From Butyrivibrio sp. INlla16 (lineage in GTDB: Bacteria; Bacillota; Clostridia; Lachnospirales; Lachnospiraceae), in assembly GCF_900104155.1 (NCBI RefSeq), contig NZ_FMYB01000024.1, positions 1 to 64,000 of the forward strand: 64,000 bases of DNA, read 5' to 3'. Positions within the stretch are counted from its first letter, which is position 1; each line of letters starts with the position of its first letter. The notes under the pieces are model-generated. The model was not told where the DNA came from. It searched no databases and saw nothing but the letters and a program-made list of their open reading frames with translations. Below, one piece after another: positions 8,753-17,535 of the stretch. Position numbers and translations under genes: made by a program.

Positions 8753-8971
8753 ATGGATTTTTTCAATACAGCAATAACACAGCTTTCAACCGTAGTTTCC
8801 GCACTGGGCGCCGGTCTCGGGGCATGGGGAGTCATAAACCTGCTTGAAGGCTATGGAAACGACAATCCTGGTGCAAAATCACAGGGAATGAAGCAGCTTA
8901 TGGCCGGAGGAGGTGTCGTACTCCTTGGAATTAAGCTGATTCCGGAGCTTGCGAAGGTGCTCATTGTCTGA
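8753..8971 (+). CDS. Maff2 family small membrane protein of the conjugation operon
   Basis: This 72-residue protein (MDFFNTAITQLSTVVSALG...) matches the Maff2 family found in Tn1549/CTn-type ICEs immediately before TrbL. It has two hydrophobic helices (about 10-32 and 46-70) joined by a short polar loop, GYGNDNPGAKSQGMKQ, a layout like VirB2/TrbC pilins, so it may be the pilus or channel subunit. I chose ATG 8753 over the in-frame ATG 8570 because the extra 61 residues are unlike the family. The start has no strong ribosome binding site, which is unusual here and fits disruption of its upstream region by the recombinase unit. Confidence 0.8.
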   Translation: MDFFNTAITQLSTVVSALGAGLGAWGVINLLEGYGNDNPGAKSQGMKQLMAGGGVVLLGIKLIPELAKVLIV

Positions 8972-9005
8972 TGTACCGGATTTCAGAACGGTTACATTAT
9001 ACCAT

Positions 9006-9035
9006 GGAAAAGGGCTGGGCGACCGGCCCTTTTCC
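9006..9035 (+). terminator. hairpin between Maff2 and TrbL genes
   Basis: GGAAAAGGGC (9006-9015) pairs perfectly with GCCCTTTTCC (9026-9035). No T run follows, so it is more likely an mRNA-stabilising or processing hairpin than an efficient terminator. It lies 32 bp before the trbL start. Confidence 0.5.
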
Positions 9036-9067
9036 AGAATAATGAATAAACAGGAAAGGAAGATGAA

Positions 9068-9940
9068 ATGAATCCATTAGACTGGATAGAAGATTTCTTC
9101 ATAAACATGTTCAATGGCGCAAGTGAATCGAATCTGTCATCGCTGATGACTACGATGAATGACCGCGTACAGAACGTGACAACAGATGTATCAACTTCTC
9201 CGGACGCGTGGAACACTTCAATCTTTACCATTATCCAGACCATCTCGGATGATGTCATGGTGCCTATTGCAGCAATCATAGTAACGCTTGTCATGTGCTA
9301 TGAGATCATCCAGATGATCATAGATAAGAACAACTTCTCTGACGGCGATGAGACTGCCATGTTCTTCAAGTGGATATTCAAGGCTGTTGTATCCATATAT
9401 TTCGTAACGCACTGCTTTGACATCACAATGGCTATATTCGATGTGGGATGTCATGTGGTGGAGGAAGCGGGTAACCTGCTGACCGGAACCATTGACCTGA
9501 CTACCACACAGGATTCATTGCTGTCCATATTTGATTCAGAAAAAGACAACCTGACAGTATCACAGGCTTTTACCATCATGATAGAAACGACCATTATACG
9601 GCTGCTGTTCAATGTAATGGCGATCATAGTGACATGCGTATGTTATTACAGGATGATCACGATTTACCTGTATGTGTCCGTATCACCGGTAACCTTTGCA
9701 ACACTTGGTAACAGAGAGATGGGGCAGCTAGGAAAACACTACATTAAGTCGCTTCTGGGACTGGCATTCCAGGGATTTTTCATCATCGTATGTTTTGCTA
9801 TATACGTCTCTATGATGGGAAGTTTCTCACCAAGTACAGACCTGTCCACAGCATTATGGGGAGCAGTTGGAATCACGGTGGTTCTGTGTGCAACGCTTCT
9901 TAGTTCAGGACGTATTTCAGAATCAATATTTGGAGCATAA
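9068..9940 (+). CDS. conjugal transfer protein TrbL/VirB6-like
   Basis: This 290-residue polytopic membrane protein has about six hydrophobic segments (near 58-80, 97-115, 165-190, 195-215, 230-250, 262-280). It matches the TrbL/CD0411-like family, which sits between Maff2 and PrgI in this ICE type and forms the inner-membrane part of the type IV secretion channel, like VirB6. The start MNPLDWIEDFFINMFNG, an amphipathic N-terminus, is typical. ATG 9068 follows AGGAAAGGAAG. It is transcribed with the rest of the conjugation operon. Confidence 0.85.
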   Translation: MNPLDWIEDFFINMFNGASESNLSSLMTTMNDRVQNVTTDVSTSPDAWNTSIFTIIQTISDDVMVPIAAIIVTLVMCYEIIQMIIDKNNFSDGDETAMFFKWIFKAVVSIYFVTHCFDITMAIFDVGCHVVEEAGNLLTGTIDLTTTQDSLLSIFDSEKDNLTVSQAFTIMIETTIIRLLFNVMAIIVTCVCYYRMITIYLYVSVSPVTFATLGNREMGQLGKHYIKSLLGLAFQGFFIIVCFAIYVSMMGSFSPSTDLSTALWGAVGITVVLCATLLSSGRISESIFGA

Positions 9941-9959
9941 GGGGAAGGAGGAAAAGAGA

Positions 9960-10541
9960 TTGAACAACACACATTTCAGTATCCCTGTGCCGAAAGACCT
10001 TCGTGCAGTTAAGACTACAGTCTTCGCAAATCTGACACTCAGACAACTCATCTGTATCGGTATAGGAGCAGGCTTTGGAATACCGACATATTTTCTTTCA
10101 AGGGACTATATCGGCTATGACAATGCTGCGCTTGCTATGGTTGCTGTCATGCTGCCGATGTTCTTTTTCGGAGTATATGAAAAGAACGGATGCACCCTGG
10201 AAGAGATATGGAGGAGGAAGCTCAGGCACAGATACTGGACACCGAAGATAAGGAAAATGGCAAGGGCAACGGAGCCCGTAATTCAGAATACAAAGGAGCA
10301 GAAACTTGAAAGATATAAAGCAGAAGAGAGGAGAAGCAGGAAAGAAGAACGTCCGGAACATTCCAAAGAAGACGAAGCTGTCTTTCGCAGAGCAGTTAAA
10401 GCTGTCCATCATGAAAATGAACAGGATACCAAGGACAGCGCAGGACACAGTTCCGTACAGGAAGATGTTCGAAGACGGTATCTGTCAGGTTACCAGGAAC
10501 TATTACACAAAAACAGTCAGGTTCGAGGATACCAACTATGA
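9960..10541 (+). CDS. PrgI family conjugation protein
   Basis: This 193-residue protein begins NNTHFSIPVPKDLRAVKTTV, the signature opening of PrgI (VirB3-like) proteins, and has two adjacent membrane helices (about 30-48 and 55-75). I chose TTG 9960 because GGGGAAGGAGG lies 8 bp before it and the family sequence starts there; the open frame extends further upstream inside trbL. Its C-terminal 78 residues are hydrophilic and lie in a 236-bp overlap with the start of the VirB4 gene in another frame. It should anchor VirB4 at the membrane. Confidence 0.85.
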   Translation: MNNTHFSIPVPKDLRAVKTTVFANLTLRQLICIGIGAGFGIPTYFLSRDYIGYDNAALAMVAVMLPMFFFGVYEKNGCTLEEIWRRKLRHRYWTPKIRKMARATEPVIQNTKEQKLERYKAEERRSRKEERPEHSKEDEAVFRRAVKAVHHENEQDTKDSAGHSSVQEDVRRRYLSGYQELLHKNSQVRGYQL

Positions 10542-12780
10542 GATGGTTTCTGATGGCGTTAAAAAGTCGATATTTGATGGGCTTTGTGATTTCTATAATT
10601 ACTTTGATCCGTCTGCCACAGTGCAGATGTCATATGTGAATCAGCAGAGTACATTTGCTGATACTATGAAGGCTATCGAGGTAGATGATCAGGATGACCA
10701 GTTCAACGACATCCGAGATGAATACAGGCAGATGCTGAGAAAGCAACTGACCAAGGGCAATAACGGACTTGAGAAATTCAAGTATGTGACATTCGGCATT
10801 GAATCTGACAACATCCGCACAGCTCGTATCAAACTGAACCGTATGGAAACCGGTATTATGCAAAACCTCCGCCTGATGGGAGTGGAGTCACATTCCCTTG
10901 ATGGAAAAGAGAGACTGAAGGTAATGCATGGCATTATGAATCCGGGGACAGATGGCAGACCATTTACTTTCTCATATGACAATATTAGGGAGAGTGGAGG
11001 CAGTACCAAGGACTATATCGTGCCGATGCGCTTTGACTTTTCTGAGAACGACAGCTTCAGGATGGATAAGACCTGGTGCAGTGTGTCTGTGATAGATATC
11101 ACCTGCGCAGAGATGTTGGATGACTTCATGAGTAAGTTCCTGCATCTGGATAGGAATCTTATATTCACCATGTTTGTGCATCCGGTCAATCAGAAGGAGG
11201 CTATAAAATCCATAAAAGGTTCGCTTTCTGATATCCAGAAAAAGAAGATCGATGAGCAGAAAAAAGCAGTACGAGCCGGGTATGATATGGATCTGATTCC
11301 TTCCGATATCAATACATACGGAGAATCAGCCCAGAGCACGCTTAATGACCTGATGCGCCAGAATGAAAAAATGTTCAGGCTCACTCTGATCGTCATGAAT
11401 TTTGAGGACAGTAAGGATAAGCTGGATTCTTCCATAGAAGCAACCAATGGTGTGATACAGCTAGGCAACTGCACTATGAGAAGGCTTGAAGATATGCAGG
11501 AACAGGGCTTTGTATCGAGTCTGCCGCTGGGACTTAATCTGACCGAAGAGTACAGGCAGCTCCCTACAGTCAATACAGCAATCCTGATTCCGTTTACTAC
11601 CAGAGAGCTTTTCATAAAGGGAAGCTCTTCTTTGTATTACGGACTTAACAGTATCAGTAACAACATGATTCTGGCAGACAGGAAGAGGCTGATCAATCCT
11701 AACGGTCTGATACTCGGTGTCCCTGGTGCAGGTAAGTCTTTTTCTGCGAAAAGGGAGATACTTGGAGTGTTTCTACAGACGGATGACGATATCGTAGTTA
11801 CAGATCCTGAAGGAGAGTATTATCCTCTGATCAACGCACTGGATGGTCAGGTCATACATATATCATCCAGTTCTAACGACTATATCAATCCTATGGATGT
11901 GAACCTGGATGTCGTGCGGAATCCTGAGAAATACAAGACCGGTGACGCAGATACAGAAGAAGACATAGGGACGATCGTAAAAGATAAGTCCGCATTTATC
12001 ATGTCCTTCTGTGAGATCATCATGAACAAGCCTGGCGGCATGGAACTGGACGGCGGTGAACGAAACTTCATAGACCGCTGTGTTAAGCAGATATATGAAA
12101 AGTTCCTGTATAACAATCCTACGGAAGAGACTATGCCGACATTGGAAGATCTGTATAACGTAATGATGCAGGAGAGCGAGCATAACGAAAAAGGCAGGAA
12201 CATAGCAGAATGTCTGGAGATGTATGTACATGGTTCTCAGAATATTTTCAACCACAGGACCAACATCAACCTGAATAACCGTACAGTCTGCTTTGATATC
12301 AAGAAGCTCAATACTACGCTTCGTAAGCTTGGTATGTTCATCATTCAGAACATGGTCTGGACGAGAGTATCTCAGAACCGTAATGCCAAGCGCTTCACCA
12401 GGTATTATATTGATGAGTTCCATCTCCTTTTGAATCAGCCACAGACGGCCAGCTATTCACTTGAGATCTGGAAGCGTTTCAGAAAGTGGGGAGGCATACC
12501 GACAGGCATAACCCAGAATATATCCGACCTTCTGTCATCACCGCAGACCAAGAATATCTTCAATAACAGCCCGTTCATCTACCTACTGAAGCAGTCAGAG
12601 CAGGATGTGGAGCTGCTTGCGGAGTATATCGGTTTGTCAGATACAGAGAAGGATTATCTTGTAGCAGCTGACATGGGCTGCGGTATTGTGAAGTTCGGAG
12701 ATACGATCATCAGCTTTGCAGACCACTATCCGACAGATACCATTACCTATAAACTGCTGACAACCAAGCCTACAGAATAA
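10306..12780 (+). CDS. virB4: VirB4/TraE-type conjugation ATPase
   Basis: This 824-residue protein is the ATPase that powers the mating channel. The N-terminal domain opens with IPRTAQDTVPYRKMF and DGICQVTRNYYTKTVRFED, typical of this ICE family. Walker A is in LGVPGAGKSFSAKRE near 470 and Walker B in YYIDEFHLLL near 700, followed by the TGITQNISDLL motif. The TTG start at 10306 has AAAGGAG 8 bp upstream, placing the first 78 codons inside the PrgI gene. A later start (ATG 10411) is possible but would lose a basic segment common in relatives. It is the best conserved gene of the transfer operon. Confidence 0.93.
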   Translation: MKDIKQKRGEAGKKNVRNIPKKTKLSFAEQLKLSIMKMNRIPRTAQDTVPYRKMFEDGICQVTRNYYTKTVRFEDTNYEMVSDGVKKSIFDGLCDFYNYFDPSATVQMSYVNQQSTFADTMKAIEVDDQDDQFNDIRDEYRQMLRKQLTKGNNGLEKFKYVTFGIESDNIRTARIKLNRMETGIMQNLRLMGVESHSLDGKERLKVMHGIMNPGTDGRPFTFSYDNIRESGGSTKDYIVPMRFDFSENDSFRMDKTWCSVSVIDITCAEMLDDFMSKFLHLDRNLIFTMFVHPVNQKEAIKSIKGSLSDIQKKKIDEQKKAVRAGYDMDLIPSDINTYGESAQSTLNDLMRQNEKMFRLTLIVMNFEDSKDKLDSSIEATNGVIQLGNCTMRRLEDMQEQGFVSSLPLGLNLTEEYRQLPTVNTAILIPFTTRELFIKGSSSLYYGLNSISNNMILADRKRLINPNGLILGVPGAGKSFSAKREILGVFLQTDDDIVVTDPEGEYYPLINALDGQVIHISSSSNDYINPMDVNLDVVRNPEKYKTGDADTEEDIGTIVKDKSAFIMSFCEIIMNKPGGMELDGGERNFIDRCVKQIYEKFLYNNPTEETMPTLEDLYNVMMQESEHNEKGRNIAECLEMYVHGSQNIFNHRTNINLNNRTVCFDIKKLNTTLRKLGMFIIQNMVWTRVSQNRNAKRFTRYYIDEFHLLLNQPQTASYSLEIWKRFRKWGGIPTGITQNISDLLSSPQTKNIFNNSPFIYLLKQSEQDVELLAEYIGLSDTEKDYLVAADMGCGIVKFGDTIISFADHYPTDTITYKLLTTKPTE

Positions 12781-12789
12781 AAAGAAATA

Positions 12790-12804
12790 TACACCACTGG
12801 TGTA
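12790..12804. repeat. 15-bp palindrome, copy 1
   Basis: TACACCACTGGTGTA is a perfect palindrome around a central C, placed between the virB4 stop and the ribosome binding site of the next gene. A 14 of 15 match lies at 15818-15832. It may be a protein-binding site or a small translation-affecting hairpin. Confidence 0.4.
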
Positions 12805-12816
12805 GGAGGAGGGAAC

Positions 12817-15447
12817 TTGCGAAATGTGAGTAAAAGTTCGGTAAGTCAGAACAGAATAAAATCATTCAGTTCAGAAGGTGGAGCAGGTAACAGTGCTTCG
12901 CCTTCTTCCGTTCAGAGCTTTGGACAGGGTGGGTATTCTGGGAGACTCAAAAAGGTGAGTGAGACTGATAACAATCAGCCTTCTATCAGTGAGAGCACAT
13001 CCAATGGCTCAAAAAGTTCTCACCTGACAAGAGTGCAGGATAACATCAATGAGTCGAGAACAAGTAGCAACAGCAGTTCAAGGCAGAGCAGTTATTATAC
13101 ACCGCAGCAGTCTGATAGCAAGGTGCAGAAAACAGCTCAACAGAATTCTGGTGGTAAGCACTCCTCCAGACTGAGAGTGGTGAATGAGAATGTAATGTCT
13201 GAAAGAAAGCAGATGTTGCATGAAAGCAGCACTGATGTAAGTACAATTGATATCAGTACTAGAGTTGCGAATAATAATGATCGTTCTGTAAAAGGCTTTG
13301 AAAAAGTCAGGTCTGTCCGTGGTTATGACAATAAGCTTCAGAAGGTGACAGTCGATGGTAATGGCAAGATCATACATGAAACTGTAGCTGGCAGTAAGGA
13401 AAAACTGATAGGCGAGCAGAGCAATATCATTAAAGCAACTCAACCGGCTGCAGAACGGATGAATAAAGTTAAGATCGACCATTATATGAGAGATGCAACC
13501 GGAGCACTTATAACTATTGCGGGCAAAGTAAACAGCCAGATAGCTCAGAACCAACAGTCAGGAGAATCGATTCAAAGTGACGAGATAAAGCAGGAAACAG
13601 CCATTGTCAAAAGCACTGCCGAGAAGGTCCTATCCAGAGAACCAAAGGTAAATGATAAGAAATTAAAATCTATTATAGAAGCCAATGCAAAATCTGGTGA
13701 TAAAGCGGAAGGGAAGCTTAGTAAGCTTCTGAAACACAAAGACAGGTTGAAGAACCAGGAAGATCTTACCGTTAAGGCAAAAGGCAATACGAAGTTTCAG
13801 AAGGTGACAGGGTTTGATAAGAAGAATCCTAAGTCATCAAAGGACTTTCAGAAGCAGCTCTATCGTAAGAAATATGCCAGAAGCTTTATGAAAAAGCGTT
13901 ATGGCAAGGCAGCAAGTGCAGCGAATAAAAAGGCAGCTTCCAATACAAGTTCCATGATGAAATCAATGAAGGAAGCTATTCTGAAAGCTCTGAAGAAATC
14001 CGGTACTTTGAAATGGTTTCTGGCAGCCGGTCTTGTAGCCATGATTGGAATTATCCTTATCATGGGACTTGTCATGCAGATGGCTATGATCGGTTCAGAC
14101 TCTGAGGAAGAGATTGTTACATGGCAGTCAGAACCTACGGAGATAGACAAAGCTGCAAGCAATTATTCCAGGATGGAATGTGACCTTCAGGATCAGATTG
14201 ATAGTGTCCCAACCGATTTCCATGGGTTCGACGAATACAACTATGACATCGGCGAGATACAGCATGATCCGTTCGTCCTGTTATGTTATCTGTCTGCGAA
14301 ATACGGTAGTTTCACAGCAGATGCAGTACAGCCGGAGCTTGAATCACTGTTTGCGGAATGCTATCAGTTTTCTGCTGTTTCAAGGACTGAGACAAGATAC
14401 CGTGATAAGACGGATGCTGATGGAAATGTCATCTACGATGAGGATGGTAATGTAGAGCAGGAGTCTTATGAAGTAAAAATCCTTGATGTCACAGTAACAA
14501 GTACTCCTCTGACAGAAGTTGTTGAGGGACGTATGAATGCTGAGGAAAAAGGCTTTTATGACGTGTATATGGCTACAAAGGGCAACCTGCAGCAATTCTC
14601 ATCGCCGCTTGAACTCGATTGGTATTCTACAATCCTTTATAACTACGGATATCAGAAGAATCCAGTAACAGGTGTCGTTGAATTTCATAATGGCATTGAT
14701 ATATCCGTGGCTGAAGGAACTAAAGTACAGTCTGTCCGTAATGGAACCGTAGTTGAGACCGGATATGCAGAGGGCTTTGGTAATTATATCTCAATATCAA
14801 GCTCTGATGGATACGTTCACAAGTATGGACATCTTAGTGAAATCAAGGTAAGTGCTGGTCAGTCGGTAGCTACAGGACAGACTATAGGAAAGACCGGAAG
14901 CACTTCCAGTATCTTCGGAAGTGAGCTGTATGTGGAGCTAATGTATAACGGCAAGTACATGAACCCGCTTTTTTATATGCAGAACGGAACTGATTATACC
15001 GCAAGGGATAATACAGGAAAGGGAAGCGGAGTGAATGTCGGGGATGGTACACCGCCTGAGTCATACAGCGATGCTACAGTACAGAGACTCATGGATGAAG
15101 CTGAGAAATATCTTGGAACAGACTATCATCTTCCTGGAGAGCCGCCGGATTCTTTTGACTGCGGATGCTTTGTTACATGGGTATTTACCAAGAGCGGTGT
15201 TAAGAGTATGGCTTCAACATCTGCGCAGGGTATCTATAATCAGTGCACGCCGATATCACCTGATGAAGCCAAGGCAGGAGACCTGATATTTTTCCAAGGG
15301 ACGTATAACAACGGCAGGACTGTCACCCATGTGGGAATATACTGCGGTAACGGAGTAATGATTCATGCAGGTGATCCGGTAAAGTATTCAAACATTAACA
15401 CGACGTACTGGCAGCAACATTTCTATTCGTTTGGCAGGTTATCATGA
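12817..15447 (+). CDS. conjugation cell-wall hydrolase, degenerate M23 plus NlpC/P60
   Basis: This 876-residue protein corresponds to the CD1108-like hydrolase of CTn elements, which opens peptidoglycan for the mating channel. The first 390 residues are a basic, Ser/Gln-rich cytoplasmic region. A membrane helix follows near 398-424 (WFLAAGLVAMIGIILIMG), then an external region with an M23 (LytM-like) domain near 618-716 and an NlpC/P60 domain from about 753. The M23 domain keeps HNGID and VHKYGHL, but the usual HLHFE zinc motif reads ELYVEL, so it is probably inactive. NlpC/P60 keeps its Cys (FDCGCFVTW), His (VTHVGIY) and polar residue. It starts at TTG 12817 after AGGAGGAGGG. Confidence 0.88.
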   Translation: MRNVSKSSVSQNRIKSFSSEGGAGNSASPSSVQSFGQGGYSGRLKKVSETDNNQPSISESTSNGSKSSHLTRVQDNINESRTSSNSSSRQSSYYTPQQSDSKVQKTAQQNSGGKHSSRLRVVNENVMSERKQMLHESSTDVSTIDISTRVANNNDRSVKGFEKVRSVRGYDNKLQKVTVDGNGKIIHETVAGSKEKLIGEQSNIIKATQPAAERMNKVKIDHYMRDATGALITIAGKVNSQIAQNQQSGESIQSDEIKQETAIVKSTAEKVLSREPKVNDKKLKSIIEANAKSGDKAEGKLSKLLKHKDRLKNQEDLTVKAKGNTKFQKVTGFDKKNPKSSKDFQKQLYRKKYARSFMKKRYGKAASAANKKAASNTSSMMKSMKEAILKALKKSGTLKWFLAAGLVAMIGIILIMGLVMQMAMIGSDSEEEIVTWQSEPTEIDKAASNYSRMECDLQDQIDSVPTDFHGFDEYNYDIGEIQHDPFVLLCYLSAKYGSFTADAVQPELESLFAECYQFSAVSRTETRYRDKTDADGNVIYDEDGNVEQESYEVKILDVTVTSTPLTEVVEGRMNAEEKGFYDVYMATKGNLQQFSSPLELDWYSTILYNYGYQKNPVTGVVEFHNGIDISVAEGTKVQSVRNGTVVETGYAEGFGNYISISSSDGYVHKYGHLSEIKVSAGQSVATGQTIGKTGSTSSIFGSELYVELMYNGKYMNPLFYMQNGTDYTARDNTGKGSGVNVGDGTPPESYSDATVQRLMDEAEKYLGTDYHLPGEPPDSFDCGCFVTWVFTKSGVKSMASTSAQGIYNQCTPISPDEAKAGDLIFFQGTYNNGRTVTHVGIYCGNGVMIHAGDPVKYSNINTTYWQQHFYSFGRLS

Positions 15448-15480
15448 ATCTGCCGTATCAGAAATTTAAAAACAGTAACC

Positions 15481-15522
15481 AGCGCAGCTAAGGAGCAAAA
15501 CCATAGCTGCGCTTATTTTTTT
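15481..15522 (+). terminator. intrinsic terminator before leader peptide and DUF4315 gene
   Basis: AGCGCAGCTA (15481-15490) pairs with TAGCTGCGCT (15504-15513), followed by a T-rich run to 15522. The next ribosome binding site begins 5 bp later, leaving no room for a promoter, so downstream genes depend on read-through. Confidence 0.75.
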
Positions 15523-15540
15523 ACAAGGGAGGAATTGAAA

Positions 15541-15594
15541 ATGAACAAGGTAGTAAGAACAGCAGCAATCGTTGAGGGAGGTGGATTTGTGTGA
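15541..15594 (+). CDS. 17-residue leader peptide coupled to DUF4315 gene
   Basis: ATG 15541 follows AAGGGAGG and opens a frame of 17 codons (MNKVVRTAAIVEGGGFV). Its TGA overlaps the GTG start of the next gene (GTGTGA), and its last codons contain that gene's GAGGGAGG site. This layout suggests translational coupling. It has no similarity I recognise and may only serve to open the downstream ribosome binding site. Confidence 0.4.
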   Translation: MNKVVRTAAIVEGGGFV

Positions 15595-15881
15595 AACTTG
15601 ACAGGCTTATTGAACGCCGGGATAAGAACCGGGCAGAGATTGCAAGATTGCGTGAATTGGACAGGAAGTATTCGGAAAGCGTAGAAAATGCACAGGATGC
15701 AGAAATGGTCAAGGTGATCCATCAGCATAAGATTTCCATGCAGGAACTAAAGAATCTGATAAGTGGAAAAATGACTGCTGAAGAAAAGGCAGAGGAAATA
15801 AGGTCACAGGAACAAACTACACCACTGGTGCAGGACAAAAAGAATAAGAATTTCTGGGAGGATACAGATGAAGATAACTGA
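15591..15881 (+). CDS. DUF4315 family protein
   Basis: This 96-residue, highly charged protein (MKLDRLIERRDKNRAEIARL...) is mostly a predicted helical coiled coil to about residue 55, with a tail ending in acidic residues. It matches the DUF4315 family, which lies between the NlpC/P60 hydrolase and the DUF4366 protein in CTn-type ICEs. GTG 15591 follows GAGGGAGG and overlaps the leader peptide stop. It overlaps the next gene by 14 bp. Its exact role in transfer is unknown. Confidence 0.8.
   Translation: MKLDRLIERRDKNRAEIARLRELDRKYSESVENAQDAEMVKVIHQHKISMQELKNLISGKMTAEEKAEEIRSQEQTTPLVQDKKNKNFWEDTDEDN
15818..15832. repeat. 15-bp palindrome, copy 2
   Basis: TACACCACTGGTGCA differs by one base from the palindrome at 12790-12804 and here lies inside the DUF4315 coding sequence. 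Confidence 0.35.
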
Positions 15882-17517
15882 AACACTTAAGAAGGTAAAA
15901 GAGAAAGTAGGTAAGAAGCAGGCAGCTATGGCAGTTGCGGCACTTGTTACGGTGAGCGTAGTAGCTGTTTCTGTCGTGACTGGAAAAGGCAATACAAAAA
16001 CCGTTGATGATGTTGCGGGAAGCATTAGCACAGAAGCGAATTCAAATGTATCACAAAACATTACTCATGACGTGCTGACCAAGACAGATACAGATGAGGC
16101 AAAAGATAGCGACACCGGCGCAGAAACGGAGGCAGTAACAGATGATGAAAAGAATAATACTGATAACACTCAGGCTGATGATGCCGATAGTGCTTCATCC
16201 GATTCTTCTGTCGGGCGTGATGTGGTACTGAATATCGTATCACCTGATGGCTGGTATTCAGACAGTGCGGAAGTGAAGTTTGAAGTAAAGAACTACACAG
16301 GAGATGAGGCGTTCCGCATTATGAATGCCAGAGCCAGAATAGGCTCGGAAGGCACATATGTTGATGTGCTTGAACCTATGGCAATCGAGATTACTGAGAA
16401 TTGCAGTGTATATCTGGAGATCACAGATGAACAGGGAAATCTCTATACCAAGAGCAAGTCTATTATCTGCTTTGATAAGACTCTGCCTACACTCAGAGCC
16501 GGTGTTAGCAATGGCGTATTATCCGTAAAGGCATCGGACACAGAATCAGGTGTGAAGGCTATCTATGTGAATAACACAATCTATGACGAATTGTCAGGCG
16601 GCGGAGTTGATATCCAGCTACAGCAGTTCGACTCATATTATAAAAAGTTTGTCATTACAGCAGAGGATTATGCCGGCAATATCTCTTCAGAGTATTCCGT
16701 GAACAATCCATATTATGATGACCCGGATAACTCAAATGATGATGACATGAAGAACTCACTTCCTGTATCTGCAGAGACTTCCGGTCCGACATATGCTAGA
16801 GGAACGGTGACGCAGCATTCAAGCGAGTACGTTGACGTAGATGGAGCACACAGTATTCCGGGTACAGATTCCGTAGATCCTGATAAGGATGATGACAGCA
16901 CACCTGATGCTTCAAGCTCATCATCGGACTTAAATGCTCAGAAGAAAGAGTCTATGGCAAAGGCAGATGCAGTTGAAGCTGCTGAGACAGGAAAGACTAC
17001 AGATGGTACACCATCAACTGGCGATGGTTCAGGAAGCAGTTCATATAATGCGTCAAATAGTAATACCAGCGGAGAAGAGGGAAAAGAGTTCTATACCATC
17101 GAGACCAGATCAGGCAAGACTTTTTACATGGTCATTGATAAGAGCAAGACAGATGACAATGCATATCTGCTTACAGAAGCCAGCGAAGATGATCTTATGA
17201 ACTTTACCGGTCAGGATGCGCAGACACTGAATCAGGACAGCGCAGTTGTTTCCACAGCTCTTCCAAGTGAAACAAAGCTGCCAGAGACAACAGAGGTGGA
17301 AAAGACAGAAACAGAGGAAGAGGAACCGGAGGCTGAACCTGAGAAAAAGAACAGCACTGGCAACTATATCATGATCCTACTGGTATTCATAGGCATTATC
17401 GGTGGCGGTTTCTACTTCAAGGTATGGAAGCCTCAGCATGATAACCCGGAGTTCGGGGATGATGGTGATGAAGATGGCTCTGAAGCAGACGATGATTTCG
17501 GGGACGACAACACATAA
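15868..17517 (+). CDS. DUF4366 family membrane-anchored surface protein
   Basis: This 549-residue protein has an N-terminal hydrophobic helix (about 20-38) and a second one near the C-terminus (YIMILLVFIGIIGGGFYF), followed by a very acidic tail. Between them lie an acidic Asp/Thr-rich linker, an Ig-like strand-rich region (about 115-275), a Ser/Gly/Asp-rich spacer, and the DUF4366 core near 405-450 (FYTIETRSGKTFYMVIDKS, AYLLTEASEDDLMNF). The family always sits next to DUF4315 in CTn-type transfer operons and is probably an extracytoplasmic part of the mating apparatus. The ATG at 15868 follows GGGAGG. Confidence 0.82.
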   Translation: MKITETLKKVKEKVGKKQAAMAVAALVTVSVVAVSVVTGKGNTKTVDDVAGSISTEANSNVSQNITHDVLTKTDTDEAKDSDTGAETEAVTDDEKNNTDNTQADDADSASSDSSVGRDVVLNIVSPDGWYSDSAEVKFEVKNYTGDEAFRIMNARARIGSEGTYVDVLEPMAIEITENCSVYLEITDEQGNLYTKSKSIICFDKTLPTLRAGVSNGVLSVKASDTESGVKAIYVNNTIYDELSGGGVDIQLQQFDSYYKKFVITAEDYAGNISSEYSVNNPYYDDPDNSNDDDMKNSLPVSAETSGPTYARGTVTQHSSEYVDVDGAHSIPGTDSVDPDKDDDSTPDASSSSSDLNAQKKESMAKADAVEAAETGKTTDGTPSTGDGSGSSSYNASNSNTSGEEGKEFYTIETRSGKTFYMVIDKSKTDDNAYLLTEASEDDLMNFTGQDAQTLNQDSAVVSTALPSETKLPETTEVEKTETEEEEPEAEPEKKNSTGNYIMILLVFIGIIGGGFYFKVWKPQHDNPEFGDDGDEDGSEADDDFGDDNT

Positions 17518-17535
17518 ATAAAGGGGGATGGATTG

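Noticed and set aside
9867..9959. PrgI start at 9867
   Set aside because: The first 31 residues would overlap the trbL end in another frame. TTG 9960 has a strong ribosome binding site and begins the conserved PrgI sequence.
13078..13554. Long minus-strand open frames (also 61035-61778, 23543-24109, 11863-12423 and others)
   Set aside because: They lie opposite strongly supported genes, have no ribosome binding sites, and their translations lack known family features. They follow from codon bias of the true genes.
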